From NCBI GenBank assembly GCA_038502055.1, contig JAXRKN010000045.1:5292501-5356500 (forward strand): a stretch of 64,000 bases of DNA, in the 5' to 3' direction. The notes beneath the pieces were generated by a model. That model searched no databases. It saw nothing but the letters and a program-made list of their open reading frames with translations, and had not been told where the DNA came from. The position numbers and the translations under genes are program-made. Numbering within the stretch: the first letter of the stretch is position 1; every line of letters begins with the position of its first letter. This document shows, piece by piece, positions 1 through 13,043 of the stretch. The DNA comes from Tanytarsus gracilentus (taxonomy: Eukaryota > Arthropoda > Insecta > Diptera > Chironomidae).

Positions 1-2629
1 ACAAAAGTTAAATTTGTAACTTTAAATTATTTTTAAAAATTAATTTTAAAATTTCATCACACGCGAAATGTTCACAAAGGCAAAAAATAAATTGATAAAA
101 CATTTAGAAAATTTCTCCTGACGGCAAAATGCGAATAAATTTTTTCTCTCTTCAGCTTCGCCGCCTTTTTAAAAACATCGAAATTCCATCAAAAAAATGG
201 TTGAATTGTTTTTCCTGCTTATTTTTTTTGTGCGCCTCTCATAAAACGAAAATAAATGGAAAAATTATTTCGAATCATTTTTTTGCTGCTTTTCTCGTTA
301 TAACCACGTTTAAGCAAACCACAGTCGAGAGTGAAACATTTAAAAGGAGGAAACAATTTTACCACAAGGACTTTATTAAATTTGTTTTATAGCGATTTGA
401 ATGTCTTTTCTGCTGTTGAAACAAAACTCGACCCTCACACAAACAGAGCAAAAATATTTGAAATTTTCTTTTAGCATAAAAGAAAGCAATAAGAAAGTGG
501 CCTCAAGAAAGTTATAAAATGTTTATACAGAGTCCTTACAGCAATTTTACTTGAATAGTTTTTGTTTAAAATTGAAAATAAAGAAGAAAAGTTTATCAAG
601 GTTTCTCTCTTGTAAAAATAACAATGAAGTTATTCATGGAACTTTGAGAATTCTTCCTTGAGGAGACTCTCGAAAGTGAGGTGAAAAGTTGAGTTAGGGA
701 ATTTGTAAAATCTAAAGACTTTGTGGTGAAAAGTTTCATTAAACACTTTGTGATTTATCAGATGAATTTTATTTTAAATTAATTTAATCAGTTAAGGATT
801 TTAATAAAAAATAAATTTTTCTTATTGATTGATTAGTAAGAGGTAGTCTCTGGACTTAACCAGAAGGAAAGTAAAATCTTAAATGTTTAGGAATTTTTAT
901 TTTTTGTGACGAAAGTTTCAAACAAAAAGGATTAATTTTCCAACATTTTCTAAACATCGAAATAAGTTAAACCAAATAAACTCAATTAAAAATCAATATG
1001 AGTCTAATAATGAAATGTTATTCAACTCTTCTTTTAGTCTCGTTCCGCTGATTATTAATCGCGATGAAAAATTTGAATATTGTTCAATATCATTTTCATA
1101 TTTTTAATGGAATAATATTTTGTGCAAATATTTTCGTTATTGGAAAATTTTTGTTGCACATTTTGCCGTTTATCATCAAGCGCTCGCTCTGATGTTACCA
1201 CACATGCAAAAGTACATATGAATGAATATTAAAATGAATTTAATTTATTACAGTTGGTGTAAATGGACTCAGCATCTCTCTTCCTTTCTGCTGCAGCAGT
1301 TCATTTTTAGTTTGCTCGTTGGCGGGCAAAAATTATGGTCAGTTGGGGAGAAAACGTGAGTAATAAATTTTTCGCAATTGAAATCACATTTTCGAGGCCT
1401 TGCGGGCTTTATAAAAAAATTTCACACGATCCTTTATTTTCACTTTTTTATCCTCATCATCACATTTTTTTCGAATACACACACTCGAAAAAAATTCGAT
1501 TTATTTCTCCCGAAATTGATTTTCTCACTGCGTATTCAAAGGCGGCGCACTTCAGAAGGCGTTTTCATCTCATCGCCCTTCAGGTCCAATTTATCTTGTA
1601 CTTACGACATTGCAAGATAAAATCAAAACACTTCAAATTGGAGGCTGAAAGAAAATTGGATACTTGAACTCGATAAATAGGAGAGAAATTCATAGAAAAA
1701 GCTCTTCATTGGGGATCAGAAGAAGTTTGAAGAATTTTGATAAAATTATTTTGTGTTAATTTTTTCTAATACGGATATTTGAAGATTTTTTTTTGTCTAA
1801 AAATTTAAAAATAATTTTTAAACTTTCCTGAGTTTCTTACTTCTTGCAATAAGTCCCCCCCAATTATTTAGTCTTCACACTTTTCCCATTGATCAAAATA
1901 AATTGCTCAAAAAAATGGCAAAGCTTATCTTCAAATTTGTTTGCGTAAGCAGTTTCAAGGATAAAATTTTCTGCCACCCAAAGCATTTTAATTTTAATTG
2001 GATTCTTAGGAAAAAAAAGTTCTTGGTGTCCTAAACTAATACTTCTGATTGACTTTCATTTTCGAACCCTTTTGTTGCGATGCGAAAATTTAATTGCGAG
2101 AAAAATAAAGGATTTTCTATTGAAAAGCAAATTAATTATTTTGAAAATATTTCGCAGAAGGTTTTGCCCTAATTAAGTGGCAATAGCTTCGAGAGTTTTT
2201 CTTGTGAATTTTTTCACCTTCCCAGAAGTAGCAAAGTCATCAACCGAGAGATACAAAGCTGCATTTTGTTGGGTTTCCACATTTTTAAGCTTTTCATTGT
2301 CACCCAAGAATTCTTTTGATACCTGAAAATTACTTGATGGAAAAGTAAAAAGTTCCAGGAAGATAAATTTGGGACAATTTTGTGCCATGTAGAAAAGAAA
2401 ACTCAAACTTGAATAAGCTAAAAATTTGATTTACTTTAAAGAGTCAATCAAGAATTTATTTAAAAGGTCAAAAAAATTCCTTGATTTAAATAAAATCTGT
2501 TCGATGAATAAAATTAATATTCCAAAACTGAAAATCATCAATTCACCCTGAATAATTTTCCTATACAATATTCATTTGAAATTAAATCAAGCTTGAAACA
2601 TCATCCAACCTTTATCACAGGTATAGCAC
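1..2629. repeat. Tandem duplication, copy 1 (truncated by window start)
   Basis: This stretch recurs almost base for base at 3193-5784. The offset is 3192 before about position 780 and 3155 after about 840, because copy 2 lacks 37 bp there. I noticed one further substitution, near 883. The match stops abruptly at 2629 (copy 2 at 5784). If this is a simple tandem duplication, the junction is 2629/2630, and 2630-3192 should match the sequence just left of the window. No recognised gene lies inside. The small ORFs at 129-392 and 1335-1667 are identical between copies only because the DNA is. Confidence 0.93.
2173..2324 (-). other. Exon-like open frame, unidentified
   Basis: On the minus strand a pyrimidine-rich stretch ending TTTTCAG is followed at about 2324 by about 49 open codons ending in TAA at 2173. 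The predicted peptide begins VSKEFLGDNEKLKN and ends KKFTRKTLEAIAT. It is less biased and richer in charged residues than the surrounding random ORFs, so it could be the last exon of a gene. The same frame is at 5328-5479 in the second copy. I do not recognise a family, and I found no upstream exon with matching phase, so it may be chance. Confidence 0.2.
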
Positions 2630-5600
2630 TTGCACCGTGCTGTCACTTTGGATTCGTCTCTTCTCGCTTACTTTTTTTGGTGGATCATTGAGGCATGTTT
2701 GAAAATTCTACTCACGATTCAATAGCGAACCTAGTGAGATATAAAAAGTCATTGAAAAGGAAAATGATTAATTGATTCGCTAAAACTTTACAATTAATCA
2801 TTTCGCTTAAAGTTTTAGCTTGCGAAAGCTTTTCATCCACAATTGACTTGTTCGCCTAAAGAAGCGAATCTAAGTGAATTTTTATAGAATTATTTTTCGA
2901 TGAGAAAACATTTACCAAGTTAAGCATTATATTTGAGTCACGCAAAAATAATTAACAAAAATTTAATGAAGTTCGCCTTTTTAAATTCAGGTATGACATT
3001 GAGATTAATTTTTTTTACAAACTTTCACAATCAATAATTGAATTGAGAGAAAAATTTCACATCAAATAAAATTTAATGAATTTAATTAAATACGAGAGAG
3101 AGAAAGAGATTATTAAATTAACGGTTTTTAGTGAATCGATGTGAAATAATTGAAATTAGCTCAATTTTGAGAATTACAAATTGATGAGGGCAACAAAAGT
3201 TAAATTTGTAACTTTAAATTATTTTTAAAAATTAATTTTAAAATTTCATCACACGCGAAATGTTCACAAAGGCAAAAAATAAATTGATAAAACATTTAGA
3301 AAATTTCTCCTGACGGCAAAATGCGAATAAATTTTTTCTCTCTTCAGCTTCGCCGCCTTTTTAAAAACATCGAAATTCCATCAAAAAAATGGTTGAATTG
3401 TTTTTCCTGCTTATTTTTTTTGTGCGCCTCTCATAAAACGAAAATAAATGGAAAAATTATTTCGAATCATTTTTTTGCTGCTTTTCTCGTTATAACCACG
3501 TTTAAGCAAACCACAGTCGAGAGTGAAACATTTAAAAGGAGGAAACAATTTTACCACAAGGACTTTATTAAATTTGTTTTATAGCGATTTGAATGTCTTT
3601 TCTGCTGTTGAAACAAAACTCGACCCTCACACAAACAGAGCAAAAATATTTGAAATTTTCTTTTAGCATAAAAGAAAGCAATAAGAAAGTGGCCTCAAGA
3701 AAGTTATAAAATGTTTATACAGAGTCCTTACAGCAATTTTACTTGAATAGTTTTTGTTTAAAATTGAAAATAAAGAAGAAAAGTTTATCAAGGTTTCTCT
3801 CTTGTAAAAATAACAATGAAGTTATTCATGGAACTTTGAGAATTCTTCCTTGAGGAGACTCTCGAAAGTGAGGTGAAAAGTTGAGTTAGGGAATTTGTAA
3901 AATCTAAAGACTTTGTGGTGAAAAGTTTCATTAAACACTTTGTGATTTATCAGATGAATTTTATTTATAATTAATTTAATCATTTGATTAGTAAGAGGTA
4001 GTCTCTGGACTTAACCAGAAGGAAAGTAAAATCTTAAAGGTTTAGGAATTTTTATTTTTTGTGACGAAAGTTTCAAACAAAAAGGATTAATTTTCCAACA
4101 TTTTCTAAACATCGAAATAAGTTAAACCAAATAAACTCAATTAAAAATCAATATGAGTCTAATAATGAAATGTTATTCAACTCTTCTTTTAGTCTCGTTC
4201 CGCTGATTATTAATCGCGATGAAAAATTTGAATATTGTTCAATATCATTTTCATATTTTTAATGGAATAATATTTTGTGCAAATATTTTCGTTATTGGAA
4301 AATTTTTGTTGCACATTTTGCCGTTTATCATCAAGCGCTCGCTCTGATGTTACCACACATGCAAAAGTACATATGAATGAATATTAAAATGAATTTAATT
4401 TATTACAGTTGGTGTAAATGGACTCAGCATCTCTCTTCCTTTCTGCTGCAGCAGTTCATTTTTAGTTTGCTCGTTGGCGGGCAAAAATTATGGTCAGTTG
4501 GGGAGAAAACGTGAGTAATAAATTTTTCGCAATTGAAATCACATTTTCGAGGCCTTGCGGGCTTTATAAAAAAATTTCACACGATCCTTTATTTTCACTT
4601 TTTTATCCTCATCATCACATTTTTTTCGAATACACACACTCGAAAAAAATTCGATTTATTTCTCCCGAAATTGATTTTCTCACTGCGTATTCAAAGGCGG
4701 CGCACTTCAGAAGGCGTTTTCATCTCATCGCCCTTCAGGTCCAATTTATCTTGTACTTACGACATTGCAAGATAAAATCAAAACACTTCAAATTGGAGGC
4801 TGAAAGAAAATTGGATACTTGAACTCGATAAATAGGAGAGAAATTCATAGAAAAAGCTCTTCATTGGGGATCAGAAGAAGTTTGAAGAATTTTGATAAAA
4901 TTATTTTGTGTTAATTTTTTCTAATACGGATATTTGAAGATTTTTTTTTGTCTAAAAATTTAAAAATAATTTTTAAACTTTCCTGAGTTTCTTACTTCTT
5001 GCAATAAGTCCCCCCCAATTATTTAGTCTTCACACTTTTCCCATTGATCAAAATAAATTGCTCAAAAAAATGGCAAAGCTTATCTTCAAATTTGTTTGCG
5101 TAAGCAGTTTCAAGGATAAAATTTTCTGCCACCCAAAGCATTTTAATTTTAATTGGATTCTTAGGAAAAAAAAGTTCTTGGTGTCCTAAACTAATACTTC
5201 TGATTGACTTTCATTTTCGAACCCTTTTGTTGCGATGCGAAAATTTAATTGCGAGAAAAATAAAGGATTTTCTATTGAAAAGCAAATTAATTATTTTGAA
5301 AATATTTCGCAGAAGGTTTTGCCCTAATTAAGTGGCAATAGCTTCGAGAGTTTTTCTTGTGAATTTTTTCACCTTCCCAGAAGTAGCAAAGTCATCAACC
5401 GAGAGATACAAAGCTGCATTTTGTTGGGTTTCCACATTTTTAAGCTTTTCATTGTCACCCAAGAATTCTTTTGATACCTGAAAATTACTTGATGGAAAAG
5501 TAAAAAGTTCCAGGAAGATAAATTTGGGACAATTTTGTGCCATGTAGAAAAGAAAACTCAAACTTGAATAAGCTAAAAATTTGATTTACTTTAAAGAGTC

Positions 5601-5784
5601 AATCAAGAATTTATTTAAAAGGTCAAAAAAATTCCTTGATTTAAATAAAATCTGTTCGATGAATAAAATTAATATTCCAAAACTGAAAATCATCAATTCA
5701 CCCTGAATAATTTTCCTATACAATATTCATTTGAAATTAAATCAAGCTTGAAACATCATCCAACCTTTATCACAGGTATAGCAC
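2630..5784. repeat. Tandem duplication, copy 2
   Basis: Second unit of the tandem duplication, inferred from where homology to copy 1 ends. 3193-5784 is directly seen to match 1-2629. 2630-3192 has no partner inside the window and is assigned to this unit by logic only. The near identity over 2.6 kb means either a very recent duplication or a false duplication created when two haplotypes were assembled in series. The 37-bp indel and scattered substitutions fit either case. Confidence 0.85.
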
Positions 5785-6414
5785 AAAAATCGATATCGTA
5801 ACATCATGAATATGAAAATGACCATTAATTAATTTCCATGTATTAACAGTTCAGGTGTAAATGTGATTTTTGCTCATGATTGAGCAAGCAACAGTTTGAC
5901 CCCGAAGTCTATGCCAATAATATCGTGATTGAAAAACCCATTAACAAAATTAAATTAAAATAATGTTTAATAATAAAAGGGAACGGTCATAAAAATAAAT
6001 TATATGCATGGAGGTTAGCGAGTGAGGTGTCTGAGCTTTTGAATTTTTGATTGTTGTTTATCAAGGATTTAAAATCGAGACAGTTGCTGGGTTTTTCTAT
6101 TTTTAAAGCATTTAAAACTCTTTGCTTTAACCTACGTCAATCGAGATCAAATTTATGTTGAGCATTTTTATAGTTTTTGTACCAATCTAACATTTAAATT
6201 CCCAAGTATCCTCAATTCTGGAAAGGAGTCAGACACAAGTACTCAAAATCACAAGAATTATCTCAAATACTTTTTAATTCACAAATTAATTTCCTGTAAC
6301 ATATTTTAAGTTTTTCACTTCATCCCCAAAATGTTGTTTATTCATAAATTTTACTTTGAAATTTACTGTTGAAAAACAATTTTTCTCTCATGCCCATTGG
6401 GGACTTCTACCATC

Positions 6415-6436
6415 ACACACACACACACACACACAC
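6415..6436. repeat. (CA)n microsatellite
   Basis: About eleven uninterrupted CA dinucleotides within non-coding sequence. A simple repeat, probably length-polymorphic. Confidence 0.9.
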
Positions 6437-7449
6437 GCATGTTTTGACATGATGTATCATCACTGAACAACAACTTGACAGGAAAAATGAATTGAAATTG
6501 AATCAATTTTACAAGGCGCTCACCTTTTTTTTCGGTTGGGTATCATTAGACGGCAAGGGAAGAAAAAAAGTTTAGCGCCCTAAGCGAATATTTATTAAAC
6601 ATCCAAAAGCAACCCTCATTAATACCTTGAAAGAAACTTTTGCGCCCTCCAAAGACTTTTCTCTTTACGCCCAGTTGATTTTTTACATTTTGAGGAAAAA
6701 TAAAACAAAGTTTGCCTCCATCTCACAATCTCTTGATGTTGACAGATGCGATGAAGTTTTTTAAACAATTTCTCTCCCTTTTTCTTGTTTGTTTTTACAA
6801 TTTGGCAATCATACAAAACGCACCATTTATCTATCATCCCCATTCCGAGATGTGTCTCTCGTGGAAAGCGAAGGTATTGAATCATTTTGAAGCTGACGAA
6901 AGGAGGCGAGAAAAAATCATCGAAGGGAATTGCCCTTTTATAGAATGAAATATCACGTGGACCCCAAAAATAAACGAAACGGATAGCTCCGTGTGTATAT
7001 GTGTGAATTATTTTATATTTTGTCGGGTTGTACGGAAAACTTTCATCTCTCTATGCTGGTTGATCTTTGTATGTGATATCGATTTTTGAGAGTTTTTATT
7101 TTATAGATTTTTACACTCAGAGAAATTTATTTTTAAAATTCTAAAAGTTATTTTATAAAAGCAAATAAATTTTAAATCATTTTTATGGTTAAATTTAAAA
7201 ATTTTTTTTTCTTAGTATAAATTTTTCTCTCTAAAGCACATAGAGTGTGAGTCCATGAAATGCAATAAATAAATTTTATGGCGCTTAATATAAATAAAAG
7301 ATTGAATTTTTTTATTTTATCGAGAAAAAGAGAGATGAGGAAAATCGAAGAGAAATAAAAATGCGAATAGGCTTACAAAAAGAAAAAAGGTTCAGTAGAG
7401 CTTAACTTTAACTCGAAACAAACTTTTATTCCTAGCGAGAGATTTCTAT

Positions 7450-7538
7450 CCCTAATAGACAAATTGCAAGCAAATCATGCAATTGTTTAAACATTTGCAT
7501 GCAAATTTCATGAAAAACGTGATTTTTGTCTGCTAGGG
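7450..7538. mobile_element. Candidate small MITE, CCCTA-type ends
   Basis: The left end reads CCCTAATAGACAAA. The reverse complement of the right end reads CCCTAGCAGACAAA. That gives about 14 bp of inverted repeat with two mismatches, enclosing 89 bp. The flanks are TAT on both sides, compatible with a TA or TAT target duplication. The interior has further partial palindromes around TTTGCATGCAAA. No coding capacity; superfamily not assigned. Confidence 0.45.
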
Positions 7539-10500
7539 TATTTATTCCGGGATTGACAAAATGATTTTTATTGTCGTGAGTGAAAAGATCGTCGAGTTTT
7601 CTTTTAACACTTTTTTGCCAACTTTTTTCCTTTGAAAGCCACTCGAAAAAGTGTAATAAAATTCGAAATTCAAGTCGCTCATCATTTTGGAGCCAAAGCA
7701 GGAAAAATCAAGAGACATGAATTCATCCAAATGCTGCTCGCAGCCAGTGAGAAAAAAAGCAAGTCGAGTGCTTCATTAGTTTTGTATTGAAGGAAAATCG
7801 GAGAATGAGGGAGAAATTTTATAAATAATGACTGCAATTTGGCAGCTGAAAATTCAGTTCAAGAAGTGATTTTGATGGCTTTCTGCTGCCATGATTATAC
7901 TCTCATTAAACAATGAGATCAATATTTAGAGCATAATTCAAGAATGTTGCTTTAAAGATGAATTTTTAAGGAATTTTTTATTTCGATTTCAAAAGAGGAA
8001 ATTGTTTATTTTTTTTTGTGCGCATTTTTCTGATTCAATTAAAAGAAAAACATAGTTTTAATGCCTTAAAAAATATAAATTTAGAAAATTATTTAATACC
8101 AAGAAGATGCCTTCACCTCGCTTTAAAGATAACCTACAAAATTTTCTCCATAAATATCCGAAATTATTAAATGAGCCATAACGTGAAAAAATAACAATTT
8201 TTTACAATTTTCCTTCAGGCCAATTTTCTTCTTCTTCATTGACTTCCGAATGTATTCAATAATAACATTGTAAAATTTTGTGCTCGACATTTCCTTACTC
8301 TTTTGTCTTCGCTCATGTGGTTTTAAAATTGAGTTTATAAAAGACAACACTCAACGAACACATGCCAGCAATTTTCTTAAAGATTAAACAATAATTTCCA
8401 GGAAATTGAATAACAATTTTCAATCTTCAATCCAGAGATTAAATTAATTGCACCTTAATTATTTTGAGATATCTCCATCAAAATATTCTCATGAAAACTA
8501 CACAAATTTATCACAATAAACAGAGAGAAAGAGAAAGCTTTTCCTCTCCAATTAATCTTGATGACAAAAGAATTTCATTTCTGCTCCATTTATTTGCTGA
8601 ATCAAAATATATGAAAGGTAAAACTTTGAATGGTTGAATAAACTTACAAAGTTCACGTGAATTAAAAAACTTGTTTGAAAGTTAACTAAAAATTTAATTA
8701 ACAGGGAATTAAAATGATTAAAAAATGTGAATTTATTAATTTATAATATCATTTTTTAAAGCCAAAATTTAAATAGTTTCACACGCATTAATAAAATTTT
8801 CTTTAAGTTCGACTTATACAAGCTTCAACTTACCGACATTATCATGTATTCTAGCTTCTCTAACCTTAATGAGCCAATTAACCTCCGGAAATGTTTTTCC
8901 CATTAGTTAGCGAGATCGAAAATAATTTTCATGCTGTTGCTGCTACGAATGTTCTCGCCACTAATAATTTTCACAAATATGTCAAATGCGAACGAGAGGG
9001 GTGAAAGCTGAAAATCCGTAAAACAAACAAATGGGTTAATAAGGCTAATCTACGTTAATGAGAGTTATGCACACAAAACATGTCCTCATCAAACTACCCC
9101 CGAACGATTTGAGAGACTCTGACCCAAATAAAAATCAATTAATTCCAGTTTTGCCGTGCTAAGGTCGCATCTTTCCGCTCTTACGCTCATTGCCAACTCA
9201 CTCGGATGGATGGCCGAGAGTAAGGCAAAAGTAAACGATTACGCAATTTAATATTGGACAGAAAAAAACAATAAATATCGAAAGGATGTTCGTTGACAAC
9301 ATTGATTAAGAGCGTTTTCTTCGTTGGCCCTTTTTATGGGTTAGAAATTAGAGCCTTGACTTTTAATGGAAGCCTAAATTTATCTGTGAGTCAACAGAGG
9401 TCGATGAAAAATTTATTGAATGATTTTTTTGAAGATCTTTCTGCTTCTTATTTTAAAAAGATACATTTTAATTAGGGTGACTAGATATTTTTAGTTTAAA
9501 ATCGAGATTTTTTTCAAAAATCCTGTCAGCCTAAATTTAAATTCAAGACTTTAAAAAATTTCAAATCAACAAATCTTCACCCCCTACTTGACGCTTTTTA
9601 ATTTCACTTCAATTTATTTTTAATTGCAATTTTATTTTCGCATCTCTTTTGTTCAATTTCGAAATTAAATTTTCTCGAATTCTTTCACTGTTGCGCTCAA
9701 GTGGCGTCTTCGTATTGCCATCAAAAGTGTCAATTACAATTATTGAAGTCTAATTTTTTTTTCGCTTTTACGATTTCTTCTCACTTAACATTTTACGATC
9801 CTCTATTTGCTGCTGAGGCGTTTGATAGCATGCACACAAAAAGTGACGGATTTTTATGAGCTTCCGGGGGATCATAGAATTTTCTTTTTTAGGGTGTTAG
9901 CCTTAAGGAAAAAAAAGAAATATTTGACAGCGTTCGAGCAGTCTCCACTTTGAGACACATAAAAGAGTTTTATGATCTAAGCGCGTCCATAATAATCATC
10001 ATTCAGTGATGGAAGATAAAAGAGTCGGAAAATCTTTGGTGTTTATCGCTGATCTGTGATGAATGTGGGAAAAATTATTTTTTGAAGAGAAAAATCAAGA
10101 ATTTAGTAAGTTTTTCTCTTTAAATTTTTAATGCCTCTCCATTTCATCCATCTCGGATCCTTCTAGGGATTTAATGCATTTTTAACGCTTCTCAAGCGTC
10201 AGCAATTAAAAGTACTTTAAGGGAGTTTTATATCATGGCACGATGATGTAATGATTTTGTATTTAAAACACGAAGAGTTTTTGTCTCACATGAGGCGCAC
10301 ATTAAAATTTTACTCTCAAAGACAATTAAGGAAAAATCTGAAGCAATTTGTCATTCTTTACAGCTTAACTTTTCTCACTCTTTTGACTCTCGAGTGATGT
10401 GCATTTAGCGGAGGAGTGAAAAATTGTTTTAATGAAATTCTTGAAATTTTTTCTCTCATGTGAGTTTAAAGTTATCTCGTTAACGAACAGGGGTGGACAT

Positions 10501-12497
10501 TTGAAATTTTTTGTGTATTTTTTTAAAATTTCCTGGTAATGAACAATAAAAAAATTTAAAATCATTAAATACGATAGAATTCAAATTTAAAGTAGAGAGG
10601 AAATTTAAAAATTTGAGAAAAAACCTGGAAAATTTTTCCAGGAAATTAAAATTTTTAAACATCCCTCGATGGTTTTATATGAAATTTCAGCTCATTTTCT
10701 CAACTCCGACGGCAGTAAAACAAATTTTAAACTCTTCAAATAACATTTTTTTCATTCTCATTCACCTCTCGTGATTGCATAATAAAGAGGAATATTCATG
10801 GAATATTTTCATTCATCAGATGAGATGATATTGGCGGTTTTTGTGTGGAAAACGAGAAAGGGGAGCTTGAATTTTTTTTTTCATTTTCCACCTGCTCTTT
10901 TTTTTGATTTTTCCTTCATGTTTGTCTCGCTCATAACATCAACAAAGTGAATTGATTATACACTCCATGATGCAGAGCTGAATATACAGTAAATTTATCC
11001 CACACTGAAAAATCTATTTTTTTTGCTCCCCTTTTGCATATTTTCATGCCTGATATTTTACAGTTTTATTCAAGAGAAATGTTAGGTAATTGATATTAAT
11101 GCGAATGTAATTGATTTGTTTATCATTGAAATATAATTTTTTTGTTTTATTCTCTCGTGTATTGAAGATAGAGAGGAAAGCATTTACATGAAATAAAATG
11201 AGGTTAGAATGGGATTTGGGGTGGTTTTGAACAAAATGGTTTTAAAAATATTAAAGTATTAAAGTTAATGTAATTTTTTTTCTACGTGGCGACATTAATA
11301 AAAATTACGTTAATTTTTTTTCTTCAAAAAATACTAATCTGTTAAAATTTTGTAATTTTTTTGTGTAATTTGTGTGATTTTTTAATACCATCAAAGCCTT
11401 AAAATTTTTCTATTTAAAATAAAATTCCTCTGCATCATTCTGTAACCTCTCAAAATAACAGCGTCGTAACCCTTCACTCATATCAAGTTTAATTACATCG
11501 TGACTCTACAAATTAAATCACATCCGAAATAAAATTCTTCAACATTTATTAATTTCTGAACGTTAAACGGTTCAGAGCTGTGCTCGATGAATTTTTGTTT
11601 ATTTTCTTTTCTCTCGTTAAAACAAATTTTTTTTCATCATCGACGCGCGAGATGATTTTAGAGATGGTAATGAAAACTTCTTCACAGCTGTAATCAGCTT
11701 CCTTCTAAACAAAAGAATATAATTCAAACAATCGAAATCATTCAGCACTTTATTTTTCGTCGTTTTTCGTTTAATATTTTGAAAGAGATTCTTTTAATGA
11801 TAAAATAAACATTTTTTTATTATTTTCGTTTTAATATTGCAAGAGCGAGATGATATGTCCGATGGATATGAATTTTAGATAAATAATTTTTTTGTAATTT
11901 ATCGTTTAAAATATGTCAAATTTAGAAAAGTTTCCAACCTTTGAATTATTTAATCTAATTTGTTGCGACATTAAATTCAAACGTAAAAACTCCTAAACCA
12001 CATCCAAAAAAATGTCTCGACATATCTCATCAAATCCCAACAAAATTGCATAACAATTCTTTTCGATTGTTATAAAAACTAAAAAAATAAAACCTCATTG
12101 AATGAAATGAATTTCGCAATCATCGAGCTACATAATATTTATCATTGTCCTCATCTGGCATCTCAACGCAATCTATAAGTTGCTAAAACGGAAGGAAGAC
12201 GAACAACTGTTAGGAAAATGCAAAATTTGTAAGATCAGCATCTGAGGACAGAGCAGAAAGAGATTTTTTCTGCTTCCAATGCACATCCTAAAATGAAGAA
12301 TAAAAGTCTGCGACGACAATAGAAAATTTGCTTTGGCTTTCAACAATTTTATTCCAACTAGTCACTTCCTGTCGCATATAAGTTTTCCATTTTCTTTCGT
12401 TGAAGTTTTTCTTAAACTTTTTTGATTTTTTTGTAACGGCTGGAAAAATTTTAAATTTTCAAAAACTAAACACTACAAATGTTTTCAACGGCAATTT

Positions 12498-13043
12498 TTA
12501 TTTAATTAAATTTTGAGAGCGAAAAATCTTATCAAGCTCATTTTCCATTTGCTCATTATTTCCTCTGAGATTGTCAACAACTTTTTTTGCCCACACAAAA
12601 TACTCATCGGCTCTCTCCTTTGACCACCCTGTAGGAAGTTCCTTCGTTAAGTCTCTCAAATTATAAAGTTTGTCGGCCAATTTTACTAATTTTGCCTTGG
12701 GACTTGATTCTTTCGCATGCTCAATCTGAAGGCGTTTCCGTTCCATTTTAGGAAGTGTCTTGTCATCAGTGACTTCCTCTACAATTTTCCTAACACTCGC
12801 ACCAAAGTTCTCTTCAATTTCATCAAAACTGCAATCAGTATCTTCTACAGTATCGTGAAGCAAGGCAGCCATAAGAACTTCTCCATCCGTCACATTAGCT
12901 TCGTTAGCTAGAATATTAGCAACACCAATTGGATGGTTGATGTATGGCGATTTTGCGGAATCCTTTCTACGCTGTGAAGAGTGCTTTATTGCAGCAAAGT
13001 TCATGCACTTCGTATAAAGTTTAATTGCGTCATGATCCATCAT
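12498..13043 (-). CDS. Mesh1: MESH1/HDDC3 (p)ppGpp and NADPH hydrolase
   Basis: Metazoan SpoT homologue of the HD-domain family, a Mn-dependent hydrolase that removes the 3'-pyrophosphate of (p)ppGpp; the animal enzyme also acts as a cytosolic NADPH phosphatase (family knowledge). The 181-residue product spans the whole fold, against about 179 in relatives. Visible landmarks are the metal ligands His37 (in PYINH), the HD pair His63-Asp64 (ALLHDTVED) and Asp124 (KLADK), with catalytic Glu67-Asp68. The signatures EVTDDK, ERKRLQIE and YFVWAKKVVDNLRG are also present. I start at 13043, the first of two adjacent ATGs. The frame is open upstream, but that stretch begins with a non-ATG codon and contains TTATCAAACAG, which could be a splice acceptor for a 5'-UTR exon. 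All catalytic residues are intact and there is no intron in the coding part. Confidence 0.95.
   Translation of the reverse strand: MMDHDAIKLYTKCMNFAAIKHSSQRRKDSAKSPYINHPIGVANILANEANVTDGEVLMAALLHDTVEDTDCSFDEIEENFGASVRKIVEEVTDDKTLPKMERKRLQIEHAKESSPKAKLVKLADKLYNLRDLTKELPTGWSKERADEYFVWAKKVVDNLRGNNEQMENELDKIFRSQNLIK

Larger units (their letters stand above)
5785..12497. other. Intergenic, no gene recognised
   Basis: About 6.7 kb of AT-rich DNA. It contains a (CA)n microsatellite, one candidate MITE (7450-7538) and many short chance ORFs, for example at 6619-6885, 6712-6948, 8123-8350 and 10365-10565. Their products are compositionally like translated AT-rich sequence (Phe/Lys/Asn/Ile runs) with no motif I know. 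Confidence 0.6.

Noticed and set aside
129..392. ORF of 87 codons repeated at 3321-3584
   Set aside because: Identical only because the DNA is duplicated. Phe/Lys-rich composition of random AT-rich translation and no motif.
1335..1667. ORF of 110 codons repeated at 4490-4822, with a donor-like GTGAGT after seven codons
   Set aside because: A possible short first exon, but no phase-matched partner was found. The long frame itself has no motif.
7542..7730. ORF next to the candidate MITE
   Set aside because: Short, low-complexity, no motif.
8123..8350. 75-codon minus-strand ORF
   Set aside because: Lys/Ile/Phe-rich, no start context or motif; random.
10490..10500. AGGGGTGGACA-like motifs at about 10489, 46848 and 59855
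   Set aside because: Only about 11 bp are shared and the flanks do not match, so not enough to call a repeat family.
10624..10642. Palindrome CCTGGAAAA/TTTTCCAGG
   Set aside because: Short and within A/T runs; expected by chance at this composition.
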